DNA of 64,000 bases from Levyella massiliensis (GTDB lineage Bacteria; Bacillota; Clostridia; Tissierellales; Peptoniphilaceae), in NCBI RefSeq assembly GCF_000308275.2, contig NZ_HG529490.1, positions 186,001-250,000 of the forward strand, written 5' to 3'. This document shows positions 49,235-57,502 of the stretch, in pieces. The translations under genes and the position numbers were made by a program. The notes beneath the pieces are model-generated. The model had not been told where the DNA came from and did not search any database. It saw nothing but the letters and a program-made list of their open reading frames with translations. The number at the start of each line of letters is the position of its first letter. Within the stretch, counting starts at the first letter, position 1.

Positions 49235-49978
49235 ATGAGACTGCAAGCGACAGGAAAATATATTGTTTGGGAAAATTGCAAGACACTGCTTTATGTGGTG
49301 TTGGGTCTGTTCGGCATAGGGGTTTTTATTTCCCTATTCGCCGGCTTTTTCAACAACAACCTTCAACCCAGTTTTTCCGGTCTGGATATAACGATTTTGC
49401 TTATGTTTATGGCGGTAAGTCAGTTTACATTTAACCGAAAAATGGACTTTACCTTCCAGAACAGTCTTTCCGCCTCGGCAAGAGCGTGGGGCGTCTACCT
49501 GGGTTATATTGCATTTGCCCTTGGCGCATTTGTTCTGATGCTGCTTCTGGTTCCTGTTTTCACGATCGCATTGAAAGCTTTTGGCGGAACCACGAAAGAC
49601 ATTATGGCGTTTTCTCTCTATCAAAATGGCGTAAAGTGGGGAATGGTTTCGGTCCTTTTGATGCTCTATCTTCTTATGGCGACGGTAACGATGCTGTTAG
49701 GCCTCTTATACTATCGCATGAAACCCTTTCAAATCGCCTTGTTTGGGATCATCGTGTATATTGTTACAACGTTGCTCTTTCAATCCGTCCTAACCGTCCT
49801 AGGAGGAAACGGTTCGGAGAATGCGTTGGTGCGCTATATTGTTGACGTTTTCCGCCGTCTCATACCGTGGCTGGCCGAGAAAAAAAGTCATCTGCTTCTT
49901 TTCGAGGCCGGGATCTTTACCGTGCTGAGTTTCTTTAGCTGGGTCGGACTGTACCGTTTGCAACTGCGTAAGCGGTAG
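49235..49978 (+). CDS. ABC transporter permease, membrane subunit
   Basis: The 247-residue product has six hydrophobic segments (about 14-39, 48-64, 84-112, 132-160, 167-190 and 220-240) and no other domain, consistent with the permease of a GntR/YtrA-regulated exporter. AGTAGGGGG precedes the ATG. It is the last gene of the module; its TAG stop (49976-49978) directly abuts a fragment of the tuf 3' end. Substrate is unknown; related modules respond to cell-envelope stress or antimicrobial peptides in other Firmicutes, but that is only a family analogy. Confidence 0.8.
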   Translation: MRLQATGKYIVWENCKTLLYVVLGLFGIGVFISLFAGFFNNNLQPSFSGLDITILLMFMAVSQFTFNRKMDFTFQNSLSASARAWGVYLGYIAFALGAFVLMLLLVPVFTIALKAFGGTTKDIMAFSLYQNGVKWGMVSVLLMLYLLMATVTMLLGLLYYRMKPFQIALFGIIVYIVTTLLFQSVLTVLGGNGSENALVRYIVDVFRRLIPWLAEKKSHLLLFEAGIFTVLSFFSWVGLYRLQLRKR

Positions 49979-50021
49979 CCGTACGATTGCTTCCGGTGTT
50001 GTTTCTAAGGTTATTGAGTAA
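49979..50021 (+). pseudogene. Remnant of the 3' end of tuf
   Basis: Forty-three bases match 32784-32826 of tuf with two substitutions, including the last codons ([12 protein letters not shown]-type reading) and the TAA stop (50019-50021). It sits immediately after the permease stop codon. Confidence 0.9.
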
Positions 50022-50032
50022 TTTCAAAGCCG

Positions 50033-50067
50033 AAAGAAAAGCGTGGCTTCGGCCACGCTTTTCTTTT
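50033..50067 (+). terminator. Terminator after the tuf remnant
   Basis: Stem GCGTGGC/GCCACGC with a TTCG loop, extended by AAAGAAAA and TTTTCTTTT; strong on both strands. It may have come with the tuf copy and now ends the ABC module. Confidence 0.92.
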
Positions 50068-50158
50068 ATTTGTAATATAAAAACCGCGTACCTGGAAAGT
50101 ACGCGGTAGAAATTCAAGATGAAAAAAGAGATTCCTCGCTACGTTTAGCGGGGAGTTT

Positions 50159-50536
50159 TTAATGCGACGGCATTAATTCATGATTTCGGCGATAGAGCAG
50201 GAACGAAATAAATTGTGAAACCTCTTGTGTTTCTTCATCCGTCAGATGACGTTCTACGGTTTCGCAGACGTCATGGATGACTTGTGTACCATGCATGCTC
50301 TGTCCATACAGTTTTTCCAAAGTTACATTCAGGATATCCGCTAACACGGGCATAAAGTCGGCATTGATGGAATTGGTGGCATTTTCCCAAGCGGAAATGG
50401 CACTACCCTGATAGCGGGTGCCTAAGCGCTCGTTAAGCGCATCAGCCAATTCAGCCTGCGTCATATGTTCCTCTTTTCGCAGGTGTGCGAGACTCTGTCC
50501 AATCACTTTTTTGTTAGCGTAAAGTAACTCATTCAT
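50159..50536 (-). CDS. XRE-family transcriptional regulator
   Basis: The 125-residue product has an N-terminal helix-turn-helix of the Cro/CI type (IGQSLAHLRKEEHMTQAELADALNE, then SAISAWENATNSINADFMPVLADILNVTLEKLYG, about residues 12-78) and a short C-terminal helical region. It is transcribed leftward, divergent from the Tad operon. Its promoter (TTGAAT-17-TATAAT on the minus strand, 50601-50573) overlaps two direct repeats ATTCAAGAAATTG, suggesting autoregulation and possibly control of the Tad operon, which starts about 260 bp away on the other strand. Confidence 0.9.
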   Translation of the reverse strand: MNELLYANKKVIGQSLAHLRKEEHMTQAELADALNERLGTRYQGSAISAWENATNSINADFMPVLADILNVTLEKLYGQSMHGTQVIHDVCETVERHLTDEETQEVSQFISFLLYRRNHELMPSH

Positions 50537-50572
50537 GGTTCACAATCCCTTCTTTTGAAATTCATCGGTTTA

Positions 50573-50626
50573 ATTATATTAAATTTGTAATCCATATTCA
50601 AGAAATTGGTTAAATTCAAGAAATTG
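50573..50626 (-). promoter_or_regulatory. XRE promoter with paired operator-like repeats
   Basis: Minus-strand TTGAAT (50601-50596) and TATAAT (50578-50573) are 17 bp apart. ATTCAAGAAATTG occurs at 50596-50608 and again at 50614-50626, 18 bp apart; each contains CAA/TTG half-sites. Confidence 0.7.
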
Positions 50627-50639
50627 TATGAGCTTCTAT

Positions 50640-50864
50640 TTGCGAATGAGACAAAACACCCGAAATTCGGGACACCATGACACATTCGATGAGGTTACTA
50701 TTAAAGCAGCCTTTCGATGTGTTCATAACCCCCAAGCTACTTGGTGCCATGCCACCTTACCTGTGCACACACATCTGATTCGTAAAGATTACGATCCGGC
50801 GGGACGAGCCGGAGACCGGCTGAACCGAAGCAGACGCGTTCCATCTGCTTCGAAAGGAGATTTT
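50640..50864 (+). promoter_or_regulatory. Structured leader of the Tad operon
   Basis: This 225-bp gene-free leader contains CCCGAAATTCGGG (50659-50671), a hairpin CCGGC/GCCGG, a stem AGCCGG/CCGGCT with AGA loop resembling the cobalamin box core, and a 9-bp stem CGAAGCAGA/TCTGCTTCG directly before the AAAGGAG of tadA. The last stem could affect access to the ribosome binding site. A specific riboswitch class is not established. Confidence 0.45.
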
Positions 50865-52196
50865 ATGCAGTCGCCCGAGCGAATGAAAAAATATTTAACC
50901 CGTTTACGTGCGCAAACCGATGTGACGCGCCTTCAAGATGCGCCATTGCTGCGGACGGTTGAGACTTTTCTTCGTGCGGATGTGGAATGGAATGCGCTAT
51001 CGCTTAAAGAGCGTTCCGATATTCTCAATGGTATGTATGCCTCCATTCGTGGCTACGGCGTTTTAGATGCCTTTTTTGCCGACCCGCGTGTGACGGAGAT
51101 TATGGTGAATCGCTACGACCATATTTATATTGAACGCGATGGCATTTTGGAGAACACGGGCATGGGCTTTGAGTCCGAAGAAAACTATAACGATATGATC
51201 CAAAAAATCGTCAATGATGCGGGAAAGGAGGTGCATCAGCGTTCGCCCATTGTGGATTGCCGCATGAAGGACGGTTCCCGTGTCAACGTGGTGCTGGATC
51301 CCATTGCCGGTAGTGGGGCAGCTTTAACCATACGCCGATTTCGCAATCATATTTTTTCGTTGCAAGAGCTAGTCGAAAATTACACCTTATCCGCTTCGGC
51401 GGCGGATTTCTTGCGTAAGAGCGTGCGTGCTAAATGCAACATATTTATTTCCGGAGGCACGGGATCAGGAAAAACGACCTTGCTCAATGCTTTGGCCAAT
51501 GAGATTGATCCGCGAGAGCGCCTTATTACGATTGAAGATGCCAGGGAACTGAACTTCGAAAACATGGAAAACTGGGTGGCGATGGAGGCACGTAAACCCA
51601 ATGCTGACGGTGAAGGAGGCATCACCATTCGCGATTTAATTCGCGCTTCTTTGCGTATGCGTCCGGATCGCATTATCGTCGGTGAAGTGCGCGGACCCGA
51701 GGCACTGGATGCCATTCAAGCCATGAATACCGGTCATGACGGCTCCTTCAGCACGGGGCATGCGAACTCCGTTGCCGATATGCAACTGCGCTTGGAAACC
51801 ATGATCTTAAGCGGACACGATGGTTTGCCGTTAACTGCCATTCGTCAGCAGCTTGGATCCGCCATTGATCTTTTCGTGCATGTTTCCCGTTTGCGCGATC
51901 ATCGTCGCTACGTCATGAGTATTGAAGAGCCCTATTGGAAGGACGGATCCCTTAGGTATCATGCCTTGTTTCAGCGCACCGTGAACGAGGCGACCATCGG
52001 CCCTTTGGTGGAAACCGGAGAGGAGATGCTGCGACAAGAGAAATTTCTACGCGCAGGCATTCGTTTGCGGGCATCGCCAAAAGAGAGATCGTCACAGGCG
52101 GATTCTTCAAGGTCGGCATCGTTACAGGATGAGGCAGGCGGATGGTTTTCGCAAAAACGGCAAGCGATGGTTGCTGCCGGAAAGGGGGTCGGATGA
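50865..52196 (+). CDS. tadA: Tad pilus assembly ATPase TadA/CpaF
   Basis: TadA is the secretion ATPase that powers assembly of Flp pili. From ATG 50865 the product is 443 residues with the N-terminal domain of CpaF type (RVTEIMVNRYDHIYIERDG), Walker A SGGTGSGKTTLLNAL (about 195-209), the Asp box EDARELNFENMENW, Walker B region RMRPDRIIVGEVRGPEALD (about 263-281) and His box NTGHDGSFSTGHANS. AAAGGAG precedes the ATG; the open frame reaches back to 50628 without a site. It is first in an operon whose genes overlap by four bases or less, so the pilus proteins are probably produced together. Confidence 0.93.
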   Translation: MQSPERMKKYLTRLRAQTDVTRLQDAPLLRTVETFLRADVEWNALSLKERSDILNGMYASIRGYGVLDAFFADPRVTEIMVNRYDHIYIERDGILENTGMGFESEENYNDMIQKIVNDAGKEVHQRSPIVDCRMKDGSRVNVVLDPIAGSGAALTIRRFRNHIFSLQELVENYTLSASAADFLRKSVRAKCNIFISGGTGSGKTTLLNALANEIDPRERLITIEDARELNFENMENWVAMEARKPNADGEGGITIRDLIRASLRMRPDRIIVGEVRGPEALDAIQAMNTGHDGSFSTGHANSVADMQLRLETMILSGHDGLPLTAIRQQLGSAIDLFVHVSRLRDHRRYVMSIEEPYWKDGSLRYHALFQRTVNEATIGPLVETGEEMLRQEKFLRAGIRLRASPKERSSQADSSRSASLQDEAGGWFSQKRQAMVAAGKGVG

Positions 52197-52933
52197 ATCG
52201 AGAACAATGGCTATGGACGTTAGGCGGAGCGGGAGCCGCTGCCTTTTGTGGCACGATTTTCTTATGTCGTCCCTGGTTTACGCTCCTTTCGTGTATCGTC
52301 GGATGGCGCCTCGGGAAAAAATACTGGAAGGCGCATACAAAGCGACAACACAACTTACTACAGCGCGAACAATTTGCCGCTTTTTTGGAAATTTTTTCCT
52401 CACGTTTGGAGGCCGGAAGCAATGTCCCGCAGGCATTATTGCGTGCCTTGGGAGAACTGTCCCGCACCTATCGAATGGACCCGACGGAGCCCGGCTTTTT
52501 ACTGTCGCTTCGCCACTGTTTGGATAGTCTCTCCGGCGGCATCAGCTTGCGTGAAAGCCTGGAGCACTGGATTGAAGAGAGTGAGGATCCGTTAATACGA
52601 TCCTTCTTAGAAAATTTTGCTGTAGGCAGGGGGCAGGGTGCGAATTTAGCAGAACTGGCCAAATCCTTTTTGCGGTTATTAACCGAGCAAGAAGCGTTAC
52701 GAAAAGATCGTGAAGTCAAATTAGCCGGTTCCAAGCGGGAACAGGGATTGCTCTTTGCCATGCCCATGGTATTGCTCATCGTACTATACGCTACCGGATT
52801 GAGTACGACTCGCTATGGCTTGATGGATTACTTGGTACGCCTTGTTTGCGGAGCGCTGTTTTATGGTGCATGGCGATGGACGAATGCCATTTTGGCAGAC
52901 AGTGGCTTACAAAACAGAAAGGAGGAAACTTGA
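52193..52933 (+). CDS. tadB: Tad pilus inner-membrane platform protein (TadB-like)
   Basis: The 246-residue product overlaps tadA by ATGA and has membrane segments near the N-terminus (about 6-40) and the C-terminus (two, about 180-230), with a cytoplasmic type II secretion F-like domain between (FLEIFSSRLEAGSNVPQALLRAL; ISLRESLEHW; SFLENFAVGRGQGANLAELAKSF). In known Tad systems TadB and TadC form the inner-membrane platform engaged by TadA. AAAGGGGGTC precedes the ATG. It is followed by a TadC-like protein, with which it overlaps by four bases. Confidence 0.88.
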   Translation: MNREQWLWTLGGAGAAAFCGTIFLCRPWFTLLSCIVGWRLGKKYWKAHTKRQHNLLQREQFAAFLEIFSSRLEAGSNVPQALLRALGELSRTYRMDPTEPGFLLSLRHCLDSLSGGISLRESLEHWIEESEDPLIRSFLENFAVGRGQGANLAELAKSFLRLLTEQEALRKDREVKLAGSKREQGLLFAMPMVLLIVLYATGLSTTRYGLMDYLVRLVCGALFYGAWRWTNAILADSGLQNRKEET

Positions 52934-53781
52934 ACACGTTCATCGGCGTTGTCCTATGCCTCACTTGGTTTGTCGCTTTTTATGTTTCCGTTCATCAATG
53001 GAAGCAAGCGCCGCAAGCAGTGCATGAGAAAGCGGCGGCCCTTACCTTGTGGCGACGCGCGTTTGCCCCGATTGGCTGGAAGTGCCTGGAAATGTCTGGC
53101 TGGCAACATCGTTCCGGTTTTACCGAAAAACGCCGAGAAGCATTGCGCGTGCTCGTCGATCCCTATCATGTGGAAGAGGTTTTATTGACAAAGGACTTGG
53201 AAACCATGAGCGATGTGGGTGCATGGTCCGCTTTAGCGGCGCCGGCATTTTTGCTTCATCCTGTGGCGGGCGCGGGATTTCTCATTGCCTTGGCGGCCTA
53301 TATCTATAGCCGCACGTATGCGCTGCAGAGTGAAGCACGTCGTGTTGTTGCGCAAATGGAGCAGGCATTGCCGGATATGCTTACACAGATAGTTCTTTCG
53401 TTGCGTGCCGGTAGCTTGCCGTTTGCAGCGTGGAAGACGACAGCCGAAAAGGGCCATGGGGCGTTGTATCAGGAAATGTGCCGTGTTCTACACGCGATTG
53501 AGGGAGGTGAAGGCATGCGCAGTGCTACAGCGGCTTTTGGACGCCATGTACCGATGAAAAGTCTGCATGATGTGGCAGCGCTATTTTCACAGACGGTTGA
53601 AGTGGGCGGCGCGGATTTGGCTGTCGCGCTTGAGCGGATGCGTTCCTCCCTTTATCAGGAACAGAAGAGGCAATACGCTATGCAGGCCGAACGTTGTTCA
53701 CAGCAAATGCTTTTTCCGAGTTTATTGTTATTTGTCGGCATTCTCCTGCTGGTATTGGTTCCTATGCTACGCGGGATGTAG
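52930..53781 (+). CDS. tadC: Tad pilus inner-membrane platform protein (TadC-like)
   Basis: From TTG 52930 (AAAGGAGG just upstream; the stop of the preceding gene overlaps as TTGA) the product is 283 residues. It has an N-terminal membrane segment (about 4-20), a further pair (about 97-130), a type II secretion F domain (MEQALPDMLTQIVLSLRAGSLPFAAWKTTAEKGHGAL and VEVGGADLAVALERMR) and a last hydrophobic segment (about 260-280). It is the second platform subunit. The open frame extends upstream to 52846 inside the previous gene and is not used. Confidence 0.88.
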   Translation: MNTFIGVVLCLTWFVAFYVSVHQWKQAPQAVHEKAAALTLWRRAFAPIGWKCLEMSGWQHRSGFTEKRREALRVLVDPYHVEEVLLTKDLETMSDVGAWSALAAPAFLLHPVAGAGFLIALAAYIYSRTYALQSEARRVVAQMEQALPDMLTQIVLSLRAGSLPFAAWKTTAEKGHGALYQEMCRVLHAIEGGEGMRSATAAFGRHVPMKSLHDVAALFSQTVEVGGADLAVALERMRSSLYQEQKRQYAMQAERCSQQMLFPSLLLFVGILLLVLVPMLRGM

Positions 53782-53792
53782 AAAGGAGTTTT

Positions 53793-54002
53793 ATGCGTTA
53801 CTGCGATTTCATTCATCCATGGTTTCATTGTCTGCAGCTATGGAAAGATCATCTGAAAAAAGAGGACGGTGAAATCAATATGGTTGCGATTGTTCTCATC
53901 ATTTTGGTCGTTATAGCGCTCATCGCTATATTTCGAGACAACCTGACCGCTTTATTAGATAGCTTGTTTAAGAAGATTGAAAGCGAGGCGATGAAAATAT
54001 GA
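53793..54002 (+). CDS. Flp1-like type IVb pilin
   Basis: From ATG 53793 (AAAGGAG upstream) the product is 69 residues. It has a leader ending KKEDG, then EINMVAIVLIILVVIALIAIF, the glycine-glutamate processing site and hydrophobic helix of Flp/type IVb pilins, and a short amphipathic end NLTALLDSLFKKIESEAMKI. It is the likely major pilin. The following gene overlaps by ATGA. The leader peptidase needed for processing is not in this window. Confidence 0.85.
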   Translation: MRYCDFIHPWFHCLQLWKDHLKKEDGEINMVAIVLIILVVIALIAIFRDNLTALLDSLFKKIESEAMKI

Positions 54003-54448
54003 ATCGATGGGCAGACGAAAAAGGAGCGATTCCGATCGTCGAGGGTTCCATTCTTTTTCCCATCTGTTTTTTGATTCTGTTTTTGATGCTGTTTTTTTCA
54101 CTTTTCCTGTTTTTGCAGACCTTTCGTGAAGGACGCTTGCGTCGCATCCTAGCGCAGCCGACCACTGAGGCAGCGTTTTTGAAGCCGGAAGACAGCCTTT
54201 TGGCGCAATCCTTGCGGACACCGGGGCGCTTCACGAAGGAGGGGTTATTCTTAGTCCGTTTGCAGCTGGAACAGCAGGAAAGTGAAGACGGTGGCACGCC
54301 GTTTCATTTTTTTAAGCTGTCTTCCTATCCCATTCACTTCAAGAGAAGCGGCGTATGGTCCTCATCCGCCACGAATTTATGGCGCTATGAAGCTATTAAC
54401 GGCTTTGCGGCCAGTGCTGCTGGGCAAAGTGGAAAGAAGAAGCCCTAG
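53999..54448 (+). CDS. TadE-like pseudopilin
   Basis: The 149-residue product starts MNRWADEKGAIPIVEGSILFPICFLILFLMLFFSLFLF: a short charged leader, a glycine and glutamate-containing processing-like site and one hydrophobic helix, as in TadE-type minor pilins. The rest is a short extracytoplasmic domain. It overlaps the Flp gene by ATGA. Family assignment rests on the N-terminus and position only. Confidence 0.75.
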   Translation: MNRWADEKGAIPIVEGSILFPICFLILFLMLFFSLFLFLQTFREGRLRRILAQPTTEAAFLKPEDSLLAQSLRTPGRFTKEGLFLVRLQLEQQESEDGGTPFHFFKLSSYPIHFKRSGVWSSSATNLWRYEAINGFAASAAGQSGKKKP

Positions 54449-54460
54449 AAAGGAGGTTTC

Positions 54461-57400
54461 ATGCGCCCCTTAATGGATACGGAAAAGCGTCGTCCTTGCT
54501 TTCTCAACATAGCGTGGTGGAAGAGAAAATTGGCATCACAGCGCGGCGTGATTTCTATCTTTCTTTGTGGTGTGCTTTTACTCATGAGTCTATCAAGTGC
54601 CATTCTCATGGACTATGCTCGCGTAGAAACGGCAAAGGCGGATACGCGTTCAGCATTGCGCATGCTATCGCATGCGGCCTTATCGGGCTTTGATAAAAAA
54701 GCGGCACGCGAGTTTGGCGTTTTTGCGGTGAAGGATGAAAAAAGTCTTTCAGAACGCGCGAATGCTTTGCTGAAGGCGCGTTATCCCAAAGAAGAAAACT
54801 TTCAAAGCATACGTCCGGAGGCGCTGACACTTACGGTAACGCCGACGGACCTTGCACGGTTGAGTCGTCCGGAAGAGATGGATCGGCAGATCCATCAATT
54901 TATGGAATGGCAGATCCCGAGTAAGATTCTGGGGAAGGCCATGGAACAACTGGAATTGTTTCAAAACATGGCGCCATCCATTGCGGTGTTTAAAGCAAAA
55001 GTGGATTACGAAAAACAGCTGCAAGGCGTACAAGATGCCTTAAATGGCTGGTCCGGATCGATGGAAAGCATGGCAAAGCTCTCGCCACCCGAAGGCGCTC
55101 GCATGCCTGCCCTGCCGGCTTCTTTTTCATCTGGGGACAAGACGCATCAAGAGAAAATTTTTACAGGTCTCCCTGCCTCGAAGCCCCTTGTAAACGAATT
55201 GCAGCAAAAGTCCGAGAGACTCGATACCCTGCTGTTAAAGCATTTGGAAAAGGCACTGGCAAAAGCAGAAACGGTGCCTGCTGATCCGAGAAACTGGGGA
55301 AATCTGCTTACCTTAAGCGATCGCAATGCGTTAAAAAGTGCTTTTGTATCGCTTGTGGGGCAGGCGCGCACAACGAGCGATTGGTTTGGGAAAGTTGCCG
55401 ATTTAAACGGAAAAGCCAAAACGGAAATGGGGAAAACGACGCAGAAAATGGACGGCTTGGAGGCCTCAAAGAAAAATTGGGAAGGTACGTTGGGTTCAGT
55501 GGGCGCGGGCACCTTTTCACAAAATTTGTGGGGCGATTATTTAGCCACAACAAGTGCGATGGACACAAAAGCCTTGGCTGATTTTCAAAAGGAATGGGAC
55601 ACGATGGGCAAGCAGGCGGGAGCCCTTGCCGATGCGTGGAAAAGCATGCAATGGAACGGCAAGCCTTTACTCGAGATCAACTTCGACGAATGGTCGAAGG
55701 TCAAACTGGCATCCATTCGTAAGTTGCCGCAGAATCGCTTTCAATTGCCCTCTTCGAGCATACAAACGGCGAGCGTTGCCGGATGGGACGATGGCAAGGC
55801 GTTTAGTGAGAAGGCCTTGCAAACACAGAGTAATCTTGCGGCTCAGGCGGCAAAGGATCGCTCCGGCATTTTTGAATTTCTTCGTGCGTGGAATACCAAA
55901 CGCAAAGCCATCGCAAATGCGCGACAGGCCAAACGTCTGGGATTGCCGACACTAAGCGGCGGTATCACGGACCACTTGTCTTCCGATGTGCTCGCACGAT
56001 ATGAGGCGGATGCGGCAGCAACTCCCGCGGGGGCCCGGAGCGCTTTTTCGGGCGGCAATGAAGTGCAGATGTTGGATCACGGCCTCTTAGAACTGGAGAA
56101 GCTGACCACGGAGCTGCAAGCCACAGCGCCTGCGGATCTTGCTGCCATGGTGTGTGATCTTACGTATTGGTCCTGCATGTTCAGCCATCGTACCAGTCCG
56201 CTACAGGAAAAAGAGCAAGGAAAACCGCTGCTTTCGCTGACCGGCTATCCGTTATCAGAGCGCCCGATTTTTGGCGGAGAAATAGAGTACTTGTTACAGG
56301 GGCGTCCGACGTGGCTTGAGTGCATAAAGCAGACCGAATACCGCGTGGCGGCCATGCGCCTTTTTTGCAATTTGCTCTATGCGTTTACGTCTTCAGAACT
56401 TTATGCAGAAACAACGCAGCTGGCCCTTGCTTTGGCGGGATGGACCGGCTTTGCCGTGCCACTTGTCCAATCCGCTCTGCTCATGGTTTTAGCCGTAGGT
56501 GAGACGAGCTTGGACATGGATGCCTTGACGGCAGGCGAACGCGTGAGCGTGATGAAATCGCCGGAGACGTGGCAATTTTCTCTTTCCGGCGTGAAAGAAA
56601 TGGCAAAGAAAGCCGTACGTGACGTATTTGATACGGTGGAGATTGAGGCGATAGCCGGCGTGGAGGCGGGTGCAGACATGGCGAAAGAAACGGCAAAACG
56701 TATCTCAAGTTCACTGCAAGAAAAAGTTCAGGATGCGCTGCGTCGACCATTGCTGAGTGTAATGGAAAAGATGCTGTTGCAAACAGAAAATTTAACAGCA
56801 GAACAAAGAAAAGCAAAATTAACCGACATGCTGCAGGCCTTGGCTTCACATGGGCAAAACGGCTCCATGGGCGCTGCCGTATCGGGGGCATTCCAAAGCT
56901 TGTCCGGACAGACAGATATGCTTTCAGACATCTTGGATAAGGCTTTTGCCGAGAAAAAAAAGGCGGGAGAAGTGACAGACGCAGTCATTCGTTCCCTTCA
57001 GGCGCGTACAGAAGTGATGGTGAAGGGCGCTTGTGAGAAATTGGCAGGAATGGCAGAACAGCAAGTGGAGCATTTGAGCGACAAACTACATGCCATTGCT
57101 TCGGAAAATGGCGGGGATAAAGACGAGAAAATGCAACAGGCCTTAGCAGTTTTTAAAGAGGATACCGGCATGGGTGACGGCGCCGCTATGTCTTCCAATG
57201 CGGGACTTACGATGGGCTACGGAGACTACATGGTGTTTCTGTTGTTGATCACCGATAGTACCCGCGCCGGTCATACGGCTCTCCTTTCGCGCACGGCGCG
57301 TCTGATTCAGGCGGAGACGGGTGAAACAGATTTTACTGTTGCGCCTACTTCGCTGGATTGGACGATGGGAAGCACCCTTTCCGTGCTATTCTTACCGCAG

Positions 57401-57502
57401 TTCTCTGCTACGACATTGACGCATGGAGAAGCCGGCGTGCCAATATCGGCCTCGTGGAAGGAGGGGTATGGCGTGGCGCAAAAAACGGAGGTTATCCCAT
57501 GA
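54461..57502 (+). CDS. Large DUF5702-like Tad-associated surface protein
   Basis: The 1,013-residue product begins with QRGVISIFLCGVLLLMSLSSAILMDYARVETAKADTRSAL, a TadG-type N-terminal membrane helix and following segment, and matches by layout the DUF5702 proteins found in Firmicutes Tad loci. The long middle is helical and rich in Lys, Ala and Glu; a second hydrophobic patch lies around 640-680, and a C-terminal region (about 905-1005) has GYGDYMVFLLLITDSTRAG. It may help anchor the pilus at the cell surface; this is inferred from position. AAAGGAGG precedes the ATG. An A8 tract near 56953 keeps frame. Confidence 0.8.
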   Translation: MRPLMDTEKRRPCFLNIAWWKRKLASQRGVISIFLCGVLLLMSLSSAILMDYARVETAKADTRSALRMLSHAALSGFDKKAAREFGVFAVKDEKSLSERANALLKARYPKEENFQSIRPEALTLTVTPTDLARLSRPEEMDRQIHQFMEWQIPSKILGKAMEQLELFQNMAPSIAVFKAKVDYEKQLQGVQDALNGWSGSMESMAKLSPPEGARMPALPASFSSGDKTHQEKIFTGLPASKPLVNELQQKSERLDTLLLKHLEKALAKAETVPADPRNWGNLLTLSDRNALKSAFVSLVGQARTTSDWFGKVADLNGKAKTEMGKTTQKMDGLEASKKNWEGTLGSVGAGTFSQNLWGDYLATTSAMDTKALADFQKEWDTMGKQAGALADAWKSMQWNGKPLLEINFDEWSKVKLASIRKLPQNRFQLPSSSIQTASVAGWDDGKAFSEKALQTQSNLAAQAAKDRSGIFEFLRAWNTKRKAIANARQAKRLGLPTLSGGITDHLSSDVLARYEADAAATPAGARSAFSGGNEVQMLDHGLLELEKLTTELQATAPADLAAMVCDLTYWSCMFSHRTSPLQEKEQGKPLLSLTGYPLSERPIFGGEIEYLLQGRPTWLECIKQTEYRVAAMRLFCNLLYAFTSSELYAETTQLALALAGWTGFAVPLVQSALLMVLAVGETSLDMDALTAGERVSVMKSPETWQFSLSGVKEMAKKAVRDVFDTVEIEAIAGVEAGADMAKETAKRISSSLQEKVQDALRRPLLSVMEKMLLQTENLTAEQRKAKLTDMLQALASHGQNGSMGAAVSGAFQSLSGQTDMLSDILDKAFAEKKKAGEVTDAVIRSLQARTEVMVKGACEKLAGMAEQQVEHLSDKLHAIASENGGDKDEKMQQALAVFKEDTGMGDGAAMSSNAGLTMGYGDYMVFLLLITDSTRAGHTALLSRTARLIQAETGETDFTVAPTSLDWTMGSTLSVLFLPQFSATTLTHGEAGVPISASWKEGYGVAQKTEVIP

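Noticed and set aside
50640-50864. c-di-GMP riboswitch for the Tad operon
   Set aside because: The GEMM-type conserved elements are absent; only a cobalamin-box-like stem is visible, reported as a tentative finding.
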